Shown here: positions 6,856 through 14,895 of the stretch, piece after piece
Layout: each line of letters begins with the position of its first letter
How positions within the stretch are numbered: the stretch's first letter is position 1
Source of the DNA: CAYSXY01 sp964435165
GTDB taxonomy: Bacteria; Pseudomonadota; Alphaproteobacteria; Rickettsiales; RI-342
Reading direction: 5' to 3'
Assembly: GCA_964435165.1 (NCBI GenBank)
Contig: CAYSXY010000038.1
Location: 1-20,145, forward strand
Length of the DNA: 20,145 nucleotides
Notes under the pieces: model-generated
Told to the model about the DNA's origin: nothing
Seen by the model: only the letters and a program-made list of their open reading frames with translations
Databases searched by the model: none
Program-made: the position numbers and the translations under genes

Positions 6856-7275
6856 TCAATATTCCGCCGGCACATGGTCACGCCAGTCTTTATAACGATA
6901 CACTCTCGTGCGGCTACAATAATTTTTGATGCTGCGCGGATCATTCAAATGCCAGGTCTCCATAATGATGCGCTCCGGATCATTCAATCGATTAAAATGC
7001 GCCGCTGTCGTTTCACATGGTGGTTCAGGCTCGTCATCATCGTCNNNNNNNNNNNNNNNNNNNNNNNNNNNNNNNNNNNNNNNNNNNNNNNNNNNNNNNN
7101 NNNNNNNNNNNNNNNNNNNNNNNNNNNNNNNNNNNNNNNNNNNNGTCCCGGCCTCACCATCACCGGAGGAAGCATAAGCCATACGCATGTCCGGAATATC
7201 ACGCAAAAGAGGCAGGGCCATCAACGCCATGACTATCAGACATATCGATAAAAAGCGTAGCATCTCGCGCATCAC
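6856..7275 (-). CDS. Small secreted or membrane-anchored protein, interrupted by assembly gap
   Basis: The N-terminal part (starting GTG at 7275 or ATG at 7272) has a signal-like segment, LRFLSICLIVMALMALPLL, followed by about 20 residues and then the run of N. The C-terminal part begins with an acidic stretch DDDDEPEPPCE and ends YKDWRDHVPAEY, with two LNDP motifs eleven residues apart and two further Cys. The gap length is unknown, so these could be one gene or the ends of two. The start lies three bases past the stop of the TadG-like gene, with AGGGTG close upstream, so the two are probably co-transcribed and the small protein may work with it in the envelope. I do not recognise the family. 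Confidence 0.55.
   Translation of the reverse strand: MMREMLRFLSICLIVMALMALPLLRDIPDMRMAYASSGDGEAGXXXXXXXXXXXXXXXXXXXXXXXXXXXXXXXXXXDDDDEPEPPCETTAAHFNRLNDPERIIMETWHLNDPRSIKNYCSRTRVYRYKDWRDHVPAEY
7045..7144. other. Assembly gap (100 N)
   Basis: Exactly 100 undetermined bases, the conventional placeholder for a gap of unknown size. The base just left of it reads GTCATCATCGTC (Asp codons on the minus strand), so a low-complexity Asp-codon repeat may have broken the assembly. Confidence 0.97.
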
Positions 7276-7278
7276 ACC

Positions 7279-9087
7279 CTACTTACTAATCCTCAATTTT
7301 GCGATCGAACGGGCAATCTTTTCAAACACCAGTTCCAGTGTTTCATTGTCCGGTGAATCAAAATAGTAACCCAATCCATTATTGGTCGCACAGTTTCTAA
7401 ACACGTCACGAATTTCATCCTGCGCATCAGCATCTTCAATACTGTCAATGTCGAAGGTGATGGTATAGATGGTAATCCCCTGCGCCTTCACATTCTCGCA
7501 CACTTCCAATGTCCGCTTATTAATCTCCTGTCGCCCACGCTTGCGATGCTCGGTAATACTCCCGGCACTGCCATAATCAATATTGCGGCCAATCTGCCCT
7601 TCTTCATCGCGCAACACTCCTTCATCCAACCGGCCATAAGCAGTCGGGTCGAACTTGTTGCCGCCACTGTTCGGCCACACCGGCCAGAACTGGTTGGCAC
7701 CATCTGTCAGCACCACCATGATTTTCTTCACCCCAAAGCCCGGATCATGCGGCAAGCCACTGCCGGAATCCCATAAATTCTGCCAGCGATGCGAAATATT
7801 ACGCCACCCCCAGACAATCCCCATATTGGTCAGGGTGCCCCCACCTTCCCACGACACCAGGGAATCAATATGCGCCACAATATCATCTTCCACATTGGTC
7901 AAGGGCAAGAGCGGATCACCACAATGCCGGTTTGGCCCATCCACGACATCTCCATTGACTGAGGGCTCCTGGTGGTTTCCGGCATAATCCGGCGCTTCAA
8001 ATCGAGGCGGCCAGTCGTTAAAATATTCCGGCCCCCAATTGTTACTATTACCAACGGCGCTACAACGCATCGACAAATAGGGACGGAACAACCCCGCTTC
8101 CATCGCGCCATCCGGCGGATCATCCGTCGTATCGCGCCACACATCATCCACACTTGAGGCAGGTGCGCTACGGCTGGCATCTTCCAATTCTACACGCGCC
8201 TCCACACATCCTTTCCAATTCGTTGGAAAATAAGGATTATTTAAATCGGTACTGCCATCCTGAATATCACCGGTGCTGTAATAGAGTAAGTTTTCGTCAC
8301 TATTAAAATACTCAAAATCATGCCCTGTGACTTCTTCATAATTATCTAAAAAGCCTTTGCTGTAACCGCTCATCCAGTATGACCCATCCGGTCGCAGCAC
8401 ATCACAATATTGCGCCAACCCCCAGCTAAAAGGGCGTTCATGGATAATATAAGGATAGAGCCAGGTACGCTTATAATCTTCATTACCAATATTCACCGCG
8501 GCAACGTATGGTATCACACTAAAAAAAGTACGATCCGGATAATCCGTCTCATCGTAAATAATTTCCACCAGCTTTTTGGCGGAATCTTTCATCGATTCCA
8601 TTTTGTCATTATGCCGCATCGATCCGGTCTGATCCAGCACCAGCGCCACTTCCACCGTGTTCAATTCTTTACTGATTTCGTTACCAACCCCGACATTGAA
8701 ATAATCAATCCCCATCAACCGTACAAACAGCGTATCCATCGTCGCCGTCACGCTGACCTGTAATTTTTCATTGGAATCATTGACATTGATGTTCAAATCA
8801 CTGAGTTGCACATCCATGTAGCCATCAGGAAAGTTCGCCTCAAAATAGCGCTCGGTCACTTCCTTAATGCGCTCTTCATTCGTGCGCAGCACTGTGCCTC
8901 CGGCCAGCCCGGCCGAATCAATCGCTGTTTGCAGCTTGCCTCGCACCAGCAATCCGCGCGCCACATCCACACTCATACCAATCGAGGTGATAAGAATCAT
9001 CGCCGACAAGGCAGCAAGAACCATCACGCCGCCTTTTTCACTCCGACAAAATTGCTGGATGTCACTCAACATACACACATTACCCAA
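7279..9087 (-). CDS. TadG-like pilus-assembly/VWA-domain envelope protein
   Basis: A protein of about 600 residues with the TadE/TadG N-terminal pattern: a short cytoplasmic stretch, then one membrane helix (VMVLAALSAMILITSIGMSV, about 21-40) followed by DVARGLLVRGKLQTAIDSAGLAGG. A von Willebrand A domain begins near residue 145, with the metal-binding DQTGS motif at Asp152, a Thr-containing GGGTLTNMG segment, and VVLTDGANQ. A large insertion of about 200 residues with Asp, Gly and Cys lies inside the VWA domain. TadG proteins act in Flp (Tad) pilus systems, but no other tad gene is here, so it may be a stand-alone paralogue. The TTG at 9087 has no good ribosome binding site; the ATG at 9072, preceded by GGTTGGG, is an equally good start. 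The small gene after it looks co-transcribed. Confidence 0.85.
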   Translation of the reverse strand: MGNVCMLSDIQQFCRSEKGGVMVLAALSAMILITSIGMSVDVARGLLVRGKLQTAIDSAGLAGGTVLRTNEERIKEVTERYFEANFPDGYMDVQLSDLNINVNDSNEKLQVSVTATMDTLFVRLMGIDYFNVGVGNEISKELNTVEVALVLDQTGSMRHNDKMESMKDSAKKLVEIIYDETDYPDRTFFSVIPYVAAVNIGNEDYKRTWLYPYIIHERPFSWGLAQYCDVLRPDGSYWMSGYSKGFLDNYEEVTGHDFEYFNSDENLLYYSTGDIQDGSTDLNNPYFPTNWKGCVEARVELEDASRSAPASSVDDVWRDTTDDPPDGAMEAGLFRPYLSMRCSAVGNSNNWGPEYFNDWPPRFEAPDYAGNHQEPSVNGDVVDGPNRHCGDPLLPLTNVEDDIVAHIDSLVSWEGGGTLTNMGIVWGWRNISHRWQNLWDSGSGLPHDPGFGVKKIMVVLTDGANQFWPVWPNSGGNKFDPTAYGRLDEGVLRDEEGQIGRNIDYGSAGSITEHRKRGRQEINKRTLEVCENVKAQGITIYTITFDIDSIEDADAQDEIRDVFRNCATNNGLGYYFDSPDNETLELVFEKIARSIAKLRISK

Positions 9088-9221
9088 CCATAAGGGTTTT
9101 AATTATTAATGATGCGCCGCAGAAGTTAATAATTTGATAAAAATGCACATTAACTTTTATGAATTGCACATGTACTGCATCGATCATGGCAAAAATAATA
9201 ACCGTATGATACATCGCTCAC

Positions 9222-9893
9222 ATGGTTGATAATATACTGCTTTTCAACGCCAGCACCTGGATTGTGCCATTACTCACCGCCATCATCGTCCATGAGGTGG
9301 CCCATGGCTGGGTGGCAGAAAAATTCGGCGACGGCACCGCCCGGCAGATGGGGCGCATCACCCTCAATCCCATTAAACATATCCACCCGGTCGGCACCAT
9401 TGCCCTGCCACTGCTGTTGTTTTTAATCCGCGCTCCTTTTTTGTTCGGTTTCGCGCGGCCTGTACCGGTGCGCTTTGACCAGCTTCAACCGCTCCGCCTC
9501 GGCACCATGGCCGTCGCCATGGCCGGTCCGGCCTCCAACCTGCTCATGGCACTGACGATCGCCCCTCTCTTTATGTTTCTCGATACCACAGCCACCAGCC
9601 AGCTCCCTTCGCTCTCGCTATGGCTCACTATGAACGCCGCTAATTTTCTGCTCATCAATGTAGTATTGATGTGGTTCAACCTGCTACCCATCCCCCCGCT
9701 CGACGGCAGCAGATTGTGGATTGCCCTGCTCCCACCGCACCTTCAAACACGCATCTACCGTATCGAACCACTCTTATTGTTCGTCCTGCTCATCGCCTTA
9801 TTTCTCAGCACCAAGGCAACAGAAATAAATCTGATTCACATTCTGATTCTGCAACCGGTGGAAACAATCGTGGGCTGGCTGGTGCCACACTAA
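9222..9893 (+). CDS. Site-2-type zinc metalloprotease, M50 family membrane protein
   Basis: A 223-residue integral membrane protease. The zinc-binding HEVAH motif (His24, Glu25, His28) lies in the first membrane segment, and the second half of the active site, NLLPIPPLDG (Asn153 to Gly162), supplies the Asp ligand. Hydrophobic segments lie at about 13-29, 60-77, 97-120, 138-158 and 183-197. It belongs to the short rhomboid-sized M50B group without a PDZ domain, often annotated as site-2 protease family protein; substrates are usually unknown. It is transcribed alone on the plus strand, divergent from the TadG-like gene across 134 bases, and its stop codon overlaps the stop of the convergent methyltransferase by two bases. 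Confidence 0.92.
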   Translation: MVDNILLFNASTWIVPLLTAIIVHEVAHGWVAEKFGDGTARQMGRITLNPIKHIHPVGTIALPLLLFLIRAPFLFGFARPVPVRFDQLQPLRLGTMAVAMAGPASNLLMALTIAPLFMFLDTTATSQLPSLSLWLTMNAANFLLINVVLMWFNLLPIPPLDGSRLWIALLPPHLQTRIYRIEPLLLFVLLIALFLSTKATEINLIHILILQPVETIVGWLVPH

Positions 9894-10555
9894 TCAACAG
9901 TTACATTCATCTCGGGCTCAATCGGGACTTCTTCCGGTCTTTGAGAATGATTATTATAGGTCTTCCATGTAGGATAATACTCATCCGATTGATTTCCCCA
10001 CACATGCCAGCCTTCTCTAGGCCCTCTCGCAAAAAGCTCCAAATACGGTCCCCAGCTACAAGATTCTATAATTTTATATTGCTCATCGGGCTTGCGTGAG
10101 TGCTCTCTTTTTCTGCTTTTAATAACATTCACCTGGCTTCTGCCGGGGGCTAGTGTACGCGCATTCTTTCCATGAACACCAAACAACAATAATTCCGTCG
10201 TATTTCTAAAATAAAACCCCACGCCACGGCCGTCTGGTTCACCATCTCGCCTTACCTTTTGCCAAACAATATTCGTTTTATAATCAAATCCCCATGCCCG
10301 CATAACACGCAGGCCTTCCTGAATCAGCGCATTGGGAACCCACAAATACAAATGTGCTTTATCTAATAAAATAGACTGGACGGGCATGTCCTCAATCTCT
10401 TTCAAAGACATTGTTTCATATCGATTAAGACGGCGATGCTCCGGAGCCACTTTTCCAGTTCGATTAGAAAATTGCCATGGCGGGTCGGCCAGGATGGTAC
10501 CAAATTGTTTGCCTGCTAAATGACTGAAAATAGATTGATCCATATGTTTCACCAT
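9890..10555 (-). CDS. MT-A70 family DNA (N6-adenine) methyltransferase of a type II R-M system
   Basis: Predicted S-adenosylmethionine-dependent adenine methyltransferase. The catalytic DPPW motif (Asp24-Trp27 from this start) lies in TILADPPWQF. Downstream are the family segments YLWVPNALIQEGLRVM, WGFDYKTNIVWQK, GVGFYFRNTTELLLFG and ELFARGPREGWHVWGNQ. MT-A70 proteins methylate adenine; in bacteria many are the modification partners of restriction enzymes. It follows the endonuclease gene after one base, so translation is probably coupled. An upstream ATG at 10609 exists but would overlap the endonuclease by 53 bases; the ATG at 10543, preceded by GGTGA, is a good alternative start. It should protect the host at the site cut by its neighbour. 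Confidence 0.92.
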   Translation of the reverse strand: MVKHMDQSIFSHLAGKQFGTILADPPWQFSNRTGKVAPEHRRLNRYETMSLKEIEDMPVQSILLDKAHLYLWVPNALIQEGLRVMRAWGFDYKTNIVWQKVRRDGEPDGRGVGFYFRNTTELLLFGVHGKNARTLAPGRSQVNVIKSRKREHSRKPDEQYKIIESCSWGPYLELFARGPREGWHVWGNQSDEYYPTWKTYNNHSQRPEEVPIEPEMNVTVD

Positions 10556-10556
10556 C

Positions 10557-11174
10557 CTAATCAACAATAATTGACGGGGTAATCCCAAGAGCAAGCACCG
10601 GACATCCATTGCTCCTGTTTGCTAATACCCTGTATTCCAGCTTTCCCATCCAAGTAGTGCTGGCTCCATACTTCTTCTTGATACCTAAAGAATCGAATAG
10701 CGGGTTTAACGTCGCGCTTCGGGTAACAATAACAGCGGCATCAATAATATTTGCCTGATAAAATGCCCCAAACGCATATAAATCACGGTCGAATGTTTGG
10801 TCTTTACTGTTCCACTCAAGATCAAAAGCAACACGTGATTTAACATAATCAATTTTATGGCCACTGAGAAAATCAGAAATGCTTATTTCAGCTACCTCAA
10901 CCCCTTTTCCCTGAGCCTGCTTAGATTCAAGTTTAACAAGCAAATCACCTGAAATTTTTGTTTCACGCCAACCTAAAGGACGCAGCAGCGCAGAAAACTT
11001 CTTAGGAATATTGGATTCATTACCACCACCAGAGATCAAATCGTCTTTGTTAATTCTAATGGCCTGAAAAGCCTTACAAAGCTCCTCAAATTCACTCGCA
11101 CAACAAGATTCAAGAATACCTAAAGCATTTCGATAATCTAATACGTCATATAATGAACGTACCGTCTCAAACAT
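10557..11174 (-). CDS. BglII/BstYI-family type II restriction endonuclease
   Basis: A 205-residue protein that resembles the BglII/BstYI endonuclease family in its core: GHKIDYVKSRVAFDLEWNS, then KDQTFDRDLYAFGAFYQ, AVIVTRS, IKKKYGASTTWMGKL and CPVLALGITP. The PD-(D/E)xK-like site is probably Asp109 with Glu120-Trp-Asn122; an Asn rather than Lys at the third position fits the variant site known in BglII (Glu-x-Gln). Known members cut sequences with a GATC core (AGATCT, RGATCY), so a related target is likely but not shown. GGGGGA lies just upstream of the ATG. GC content of the gene is about 40% by counting sample lines, against about 60% in the next gene, which points to horizontal transfer with its methyltransferase. 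Confidence 0.92.
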   Translation of the reverse strand: MFETVRSLYDVLDYRNALGILESCCASEFEELCKAFQAIRINKDDLISGGGNESNIPKKFSALLRPLGWRETKISGDLLVKLESKQAQGKGVEVAEISISDFLSGHKIDYVKSRVAFDLEWNSKDQTFDRDLYAFGAFYQANIIDAAVIVTRSATLNPLFDSLGIKKKYGASTTWMGKLEYRVLANRSNGCPVLALGITPSIIVD

Positions 11175-11291
11175 TATTCCCCCTATGTACGCCCTTATTA
11201 ACTATGTAATGCAATTTTACGAATGATGGGCCCGAGTCATTCAATCAACGTAGAAGGTATTTGACCACCATACAATCTATGAATCACATAT

Positions 11292-13166
11292 TTATTCCGC
11301 CATCTCACTCAACTCCAACCATCGCATCTCAGTCGCCTCCAACTCGGCTTCGGCCTCGCCCACGCGCCTGGTCGCATGGTCAAATGCCTCCGGGTCACGG
11401 GTGAACAATTCCGCGTCGGCCAATTGAGCCTGAAGCTCGCTAATTTCCCGTTCCAATGCCTCGATGGCTTTCGGTAGTTGTTCCAACTCATGCTTGAGCT
11501 TGAAGGTCAGTTTTGGCTTGCTCGATTGAGCTTTCGGCTTCACCTTCTGCTTTGAGCTGTTCAGTCTAGGGCTATCTTCTTCACGACCATCCATTGCCTG
11601 CTTCTGCGTCAACACACCACCCGATTTCGCCGCCAGATAATCACTGTACCCACCAATCACCTGCTCCACCTCGCCTTCGCCCTCAAAGGCCAGCACCTGT
11701 GTCACCGTGCGATCCAAAAAATCCCGATCATGACTGACAATAATCAGCGTGCCGCTGTAATCGCTCACAATTTCCTGCAGCATATCGAGCGTATCCATGT
11801 CCAGATCATTCGTCGGCTCATCAAGAATCAATAAATTACCGGGCTGAGCCAACACCTTTGCCAGCATCAGGCGGTTCTGCTGTCCACCTGACAAGGTACG
11901 CACCTTGTCTCTGGCAATTTTAGGATCGAATAAAAAATCCTTTAAATAACCACAGACATGGCGTGGCTTCGGCTTTTCTTCCGTGCCCAGCATCACATAA
12001 TCGCCGCCATCCGGGCATAAGGTCTCCCACAGGCTTTTGTCGGGATTCAGCATCGCCCGCGATTGGTCACAATAACTCACTTCCAGCGTTTTCGCGCGTT
12101 TAATCGTCCCTTGATCCGGCCCCAGCTCACCGATCAGCAGCTTGAGAAATGTTGACTTGCCGGTACCATTCTTACCCAGCACCCCAATGCGGTCTCCCTT
12201 CATCACCCGATAGCTGAAATTGCGCAAAATGGGCAAGGCCTGCCCATCCCGCTCAAATGCCTTGCTGACTTTATGAAACTCCACTACCCGGCGGCTGGCC
12301 TTGGCTGGCTCCAACGGGTCAAGAGACACTTTACTGAGCCGCGCGCGATGCGCGGCCTTACCAGCCCGCAGCGTCTCACGTAGTCGATGCAATTCACGCA
12401 ACCGCCGCACATTGCGTTTGCGCCGGGCTGAAATGCCTCCATGCAGCCACTGGCCCTCTGCCTCCATCTTTTTGTGCATATTGTGCAATTCACGCGCTTC
12501 TTGCTCAATCAACTGCTCTGACCATTCTTCAAACCGGCCATACCCTCCCGGACAAACCCGCACCCGGCCCTGATCGAGCCAGAATAACTTGCGTGATACA
12601 TTCGTCAAAAAAGCCCGGTCATGACTGACACAAAGCAGTGCCCCGCGATAGGCCGACAAATACCCCTCCAGCCATTCAATGGCATGCAGGTCCAAATGGT
12701 TGGTTGGCTCATCGAGCAGCAACAAATCCGGTTCTTCCACCAATGCCCGCGCCAGCGCCGCCCGCCGCATTTGCCCGCCGGAGAGCGTCCCAATAGTTGC
12801 ATCGGGGTTCAAGGTCAGCGGCTCCATCATCATCTCGGCAAGATAGGCCTTATGCTCCACCCCATCCTCGCCTTCTGCCTCCAGGCCCTGCATCACAAAA
12901 TCATGCACCGTCATGGCCGGGTCTGCCTCCACCTGCTGCGCCAAATAGCCCACGCGCAGCCCCGGCAACACAAAGCGCTTGCCGCTATCCGGCTCCAGAC
13001 TGCCGGTAATAAGACGCATCAAGGTCGTTTTGCCAGCCCCATTACGCCCGACCAGGCAAATTTTATCAGCATCATTAATATGCAGCGTCAACTCATCAAA
13101 GAGCGGCTTGCCGCCCATGGTGAGCGACACCTCTTCTAAACTGAACTGTAACGGCGAATGCCCCAT
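11292..13166 (-). CDS. ABC-F family ATPase, Uup-like
   Basis: A 624-residue cytoplasmic protein with two ATP-binding cassettes and no membrane segments. First cassette: Walker A GRNGAGKT at 40-47, signature LSGGQMRRAALARAL, Walker B LLLLDEPTNHLD. Second: GKNGTGKST, LSGGQQNRLMLAKVL, LLILDEPTNDLD. The linker between them (EARELHNMHKKMEAEGQWL... RRKRNVRR) has the basic, helical P-site tRNA interaction pattern. The C terminus (about 545-624) is a Lys-rich stretch followed by a coiled coil, the Uup-type C-terminal domain. ABC-F proteins act on the ribosome; Uup is linked to ribosome function and transposon excision in E. coli. AGAGGT lies about five bases before the ATG. It is transcribed toward the restriction cassette, but 117 bases separate them. 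Confidence 0.92.
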   Translation of the reverse strand: MGHSPLQFSLEEVSLTMGGKPLFDELTLHINDADKICLVGRNGAGKTTLMRLITGSLEPDSGKRFVLPGLRVGYLAQQVEADPAMTVHDFVMQGLEAEGEDGVEHKAYLAEMMMEPLTLNPDATIGTLSGGQMRRAALARALVEEPDLLLLDEPTNHLDLHAIEWLEGYLSAYRGALLCVSHDRAFLTNVSRKLFWLDQGRVRVCPGGYGRFEEWSEQLIEQEARELHNMHKKMEAEGQWLHGGISARRKRNVRRLRELHRLRETLRAGKAAHRARLSKVSLDPLEPAKASRRVVEFHKVSKAFERDGQALPILRNFSYRVMKGDRIGVLGKNGTGKSTFLKLLIGELGPDQGTIKRAKTLEVSYCDQSRAMLNPDKSLWETLCPDGGDYVMLGTEEKPKPRHVCGYLKDFLFDPKIARDKVRTLSGGQQNRLMLAKVLAQPGNLLILDEPTNDLDMDTLDMLQEIVSDYSGTLIIVSHDRDFLDRTVTQVLAFEGEGEVEQVIGGYSDYLAAKSGGVLTQKQAMDGREEDSPRLNSSKQKVKPKAQSSKPKLTFKLKHELEQLPKAIEALEREISELQAQLADAELFTRDPEAFDHATRRVGEAEAELEATEMRWLELSEMAE

Positions 13167-13314
13167 CCATACCTCTCACGCATTAACACCGGCTCTATAA
13201 CATGCCTGTCATGAAATCGTCATCTCAATACCCTACAATATTGCTGTTTTACTGGATTTTCTGATGGAAATCCTGGACCGCGTCGTGAGACAGCAGGCAC
13301 CTTGTTCATTGAGT

Positions 13315-13339
13315 GGAGAGATAAACTCTCCAAGAGAGG
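13315..13339 (+). promoter_or_regulatory. Two alternative hairpins at the ribosome binding site of the next gene
   Basis: GGAGAG (13315-13320) pairs with CTCTCC (13326-13331) around ATAAA. Alternatively CTCTC (13326-13330) pairs with GAGAG (13334-13338) around CAA. The second form would cover the AGAGG ribosome binding site of the gene at 13346 and the first would free it. This is seen in the sequence; a switching role is inference. Confidence 0.35.
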
Positions 13340-13345
13340 ACCATT

Positions 13346-13714
13346 ATGGACCTTGTAGTGGAACTCGCCACCTACGCACTGTGGGGGCTAATAGGGATTG
13401 GCTCGATCCTGGGCATTTTAAATCGGTGGAGCAACGCACCATACCATGTGGCATGGGCGCAAATCACGCTCCTTGCCTTGTTGTTTGTCGGGGCAGCAAT
13501 CTCGGAACCCGATCCAACTCTGGAGCCAACCTTCATGCAGCTCTACATCATAGGCGTTTACTTCGTAACGCTTATGGTTGGATCTGCAACCGGAGTTCTG
13601 TGGCTTATAAGTAACGCTACTGACTCAAAAATTCAGCTAGCTGTTCTTTGGCTCGGAGCAGCACAAACGGGGCTTCTGTTTTTATCGGAAGTCATCATCC
13701 GAATCGGTCTGTAG
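13346..13714 (+). CDS. Hypothetical four-helix membrane protein
   Basis: A 122-residue hydrophobic protein with four likely membrane segments at about 6-25, 37-54, 64-89 and 97-119; the two charged loops contain NRWSNAPYH and SEPDPTLEP. I do not recognise the family. The ATG at 13346 is preceded by AGAGG at good spacing, and this frame is preferred to the overlapping frame that starts at 13264, whose product looks random. The gene is isolated: upstream is the oppositely directed ABC-F gene and downstream a hairpin and 122 bases before the DUF423 gene. Its codon use looks less C-ending than that of the following operon, so it may be acquired. Confidence 0.7.
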   Translation: MDLVVELATYALWGLIGIGSILGILNRWSNAPYHVAWAQITLLALLFVGAAISEPDPTLEPTFMQLYIIGVYFVTLMVGSATGVLWLISNATDSKIQLAVLWLGAAQTGLLFLSEVIIRIGL

Positions 13715-13723
13715 AGTCCTCAT

Positions 13724-13750
13724 GGCGCACCTTCCCATGGGAGGTGCGTC
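13724..13750 (+). terminator. Hairpin after the orphan membrane-protein gene, no T run
   Basis: A near-perfect stem of about 12 pairs (two G-U) from GGCGCACCTTCC and its complement, with a three-base loop, ten bases past the stop codon. It is followed by ACATTATAG rather than a T run, so it may stabilise the 3' end or act with Rho; a classical terminator is doubtful. Confidence 0.4.
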
Positions 13751-13836
13751 ACATTATAGTCATCCGCATTGTGAGCATCACCATTTCGTGATAGCACAGC
13801 AAAGTCTGTAATGATTCTCATGTACTACACATTCCC

Positions 13837-14232
13837 ATGAATCTTCCTCTTACCTTCGGCGCACTTCTCGGCTTTTCCGGCATCGCCTTCGGCGCCTATG
13901 CTGAGCATGGCCTCAAACACACGCTCACCGCCAAATCATTTGCCGCAGTTGAAACCGGCCTGCGCTACCAGCAACTCCATGCCATTCTCATCACCTGCAT
14001 CGGTCTGCTCCTCCTCACCCCTCTGACCGATCACTTAATCTCGCGCCTGACTATCGGCACGACCATTCTGCTCGTTGGGCTGGCCATTTTTTGCGGCAGC
14101 ATTTATCTCTCATCGCTCACCAGCCTCACTGGTGCCGTGCGCCTCGCCCCTCTTGGCGGCATCACCCTGATGCTCGGCTGGCTCTGGCTGGCCTGGATCG
14201 GTCTCACCTCAACCCGAGGACTCACTGCATGA
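13837..14232 (+). CDS. DUF423 family membrane protein (YgdD/TMEM256-like)
   Basis: A 131-residue protein with four membrane segments and the typical DUF423 pattern: GFSGIAFGAYAEHGLKHTL near the N terminus, YQQLHAILITCIGLLLL in the second helix, FCGSIYLSSLTSLTGA in the third, and LAPLGGITLMLGWLWLAW in the fourth. The family is widespread in bacteria and eukaryotes (human TMEM256) and its function is not established. The start codon has no clear ribosome binding site. It is the first gene of a compact plus-strand operon; its TGA overlaps the ATG of the next gene (ATGA). Confidence 0.9.
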   Translation: MNLPLTFGALLGFSGIAFGAYAEHGLKHTLTAKSFAAVETGLRYQQLHAILITCIGLLLLTPLTDHLISRLTIGTTILLVGLAIFCGSIYLSSLTSLTGAVRLAPLGGITLMLGWLWLAWIGLTSTRGLTA

Positions 14233-14729
14233 AACCCTATCTCATCCTCATCGTGCTTTTTCTGCTTCCACTGCCTTTCATTCTGGAAAGTAAAGACCAG
14301 CCGGTGAACCAACTGATGGAGGCTTATCTCTGGCAACAACGGCCCGTGCTACTGTTCGCATCATCGCCAGATTCTCAAGAATTACAGCGTTTTAACGGGG
14401 AGGTCTCAGATTCCATTACCGATACCAATGAACGCGATATGGTCATCTGGCACATCATTCACGATACCCATGTCGCCATCGACGGCGCCATTCGCCCACA
14501 TCTGCCCGCGCGCCGTTTTTATGATTTTTACAACATCGACCCTGATGCCACCGCTGCCCTGCTCATCGGTAAAGATGGCGAGATCAAGCAACGCTATGAC
14601 ATCATTCCACCACTCACGACTCTGTTCGAGGAGATTGACGCCATGCCCATGCGCCAGCAGGAAATAAGCAACCAAAATGCGGCAGAGGGCAACCCACCGA
14701 GCCAGGCCCCTGTCACCTCAACGCCATAA
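14229..14729 (+). CDS. DUF4174 domain protein, exported
   Basis: A 166-residue protein starting at the ATG that overlaps the previous stop codon; longer upstream frames are unlikely because they lie inside the DUF423 gene. The N terminus (PYLILIVLFLLPLPFIL) is a signal peptide or anchor. The rest fits DUF4174: YLWQQRPVLLFASSPDS, NERDMVIW, RRFYDFYNIDPDATAALLIGKDG.IKQRYD, and the closing EEIDAMPMRQQE. The fold is thioredoxin-like in appearance (strand after WQQRPVLLF) but has no CxxC, so a redox role is not supported. The protein ends in a short Pro/Gln/Asn-rich tail. It is coupled to DUF423 by ATGA and precedes the DUF2256 gene by 13 bases. Confidence 0.88.
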   Translation: MKPYLILIVLFLLPLPFILESKDQPVNQLMEAYLWQQRPVLLFASSPDSQELQRFNGEVSDSITDTNERDMVIWHIIHDTHVAIDGAIRPHLPARRFYDFYNIDPDATAALLIGKDGEIKQRYDIIPPLTTLFEEIDAMPMRQQEISNQNAAEGNPPSQAPVTSTP

Positions 14730-14742
14730 GCCAACAGCACGC

Positions 14743-14895
14743 ATGCCAACCAAACGCAAATCTGATCTACCAAGCAAAATCTGCCCTGTGTGCAATCGCT
14801 CATTCACCTGGCGCAAAAAATGGCAGCATTGCTGGGATGAGGTGATCTACTGCTCTGAGCGCTGCCGCCGTCGCAAGCAAACGGCAACCTCATGA
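14743..14895 (+). CDS. DUF2256 Cys-rich mini-protein
   Basis: A 50-residue basic protein that matches the DUF2256 pattern closely: KICPVCNRSFTWRKKWQHCW then DEVIYCSERCRRRK. Cys14, 17, 37 and 41 form a likely zinc site, with Cys30 as an extra. The start is chosen at ATG 14743 because the family begins near here. Function is unknown; in other bacteria the family is often found near flavoprotein or photolyase-like genes (general knowledge, not checked here), and here its TGA overlaps the ATG of a FAD-binding gene, in keeping with that. Confidence 0.9.
   Translation: MPTKRKSDLPSKICPVCNRSFTWRKKWQHCWDEVIYCSERCRRRKQTATS

Noticed and set aside
6835..7251. Plus-strand frame across the run of N
   Set aside because: It is opposite a better-supported minus-strand frame and its continuity depends on undetermined bases.
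9126..9140. TTAA-N7-ATAA between the TadG-like and protease genes
   Set aside because: One mismatch in the second box; too weak to list as a CtrA site.
13264..13614. 116-residue plus-strand frame overlapping the four-helix membrane gene
   Set aside because: Sequence looks random and lacks a ribosome binding site; the 13346 frame has both good signals and coherent membrane helices.
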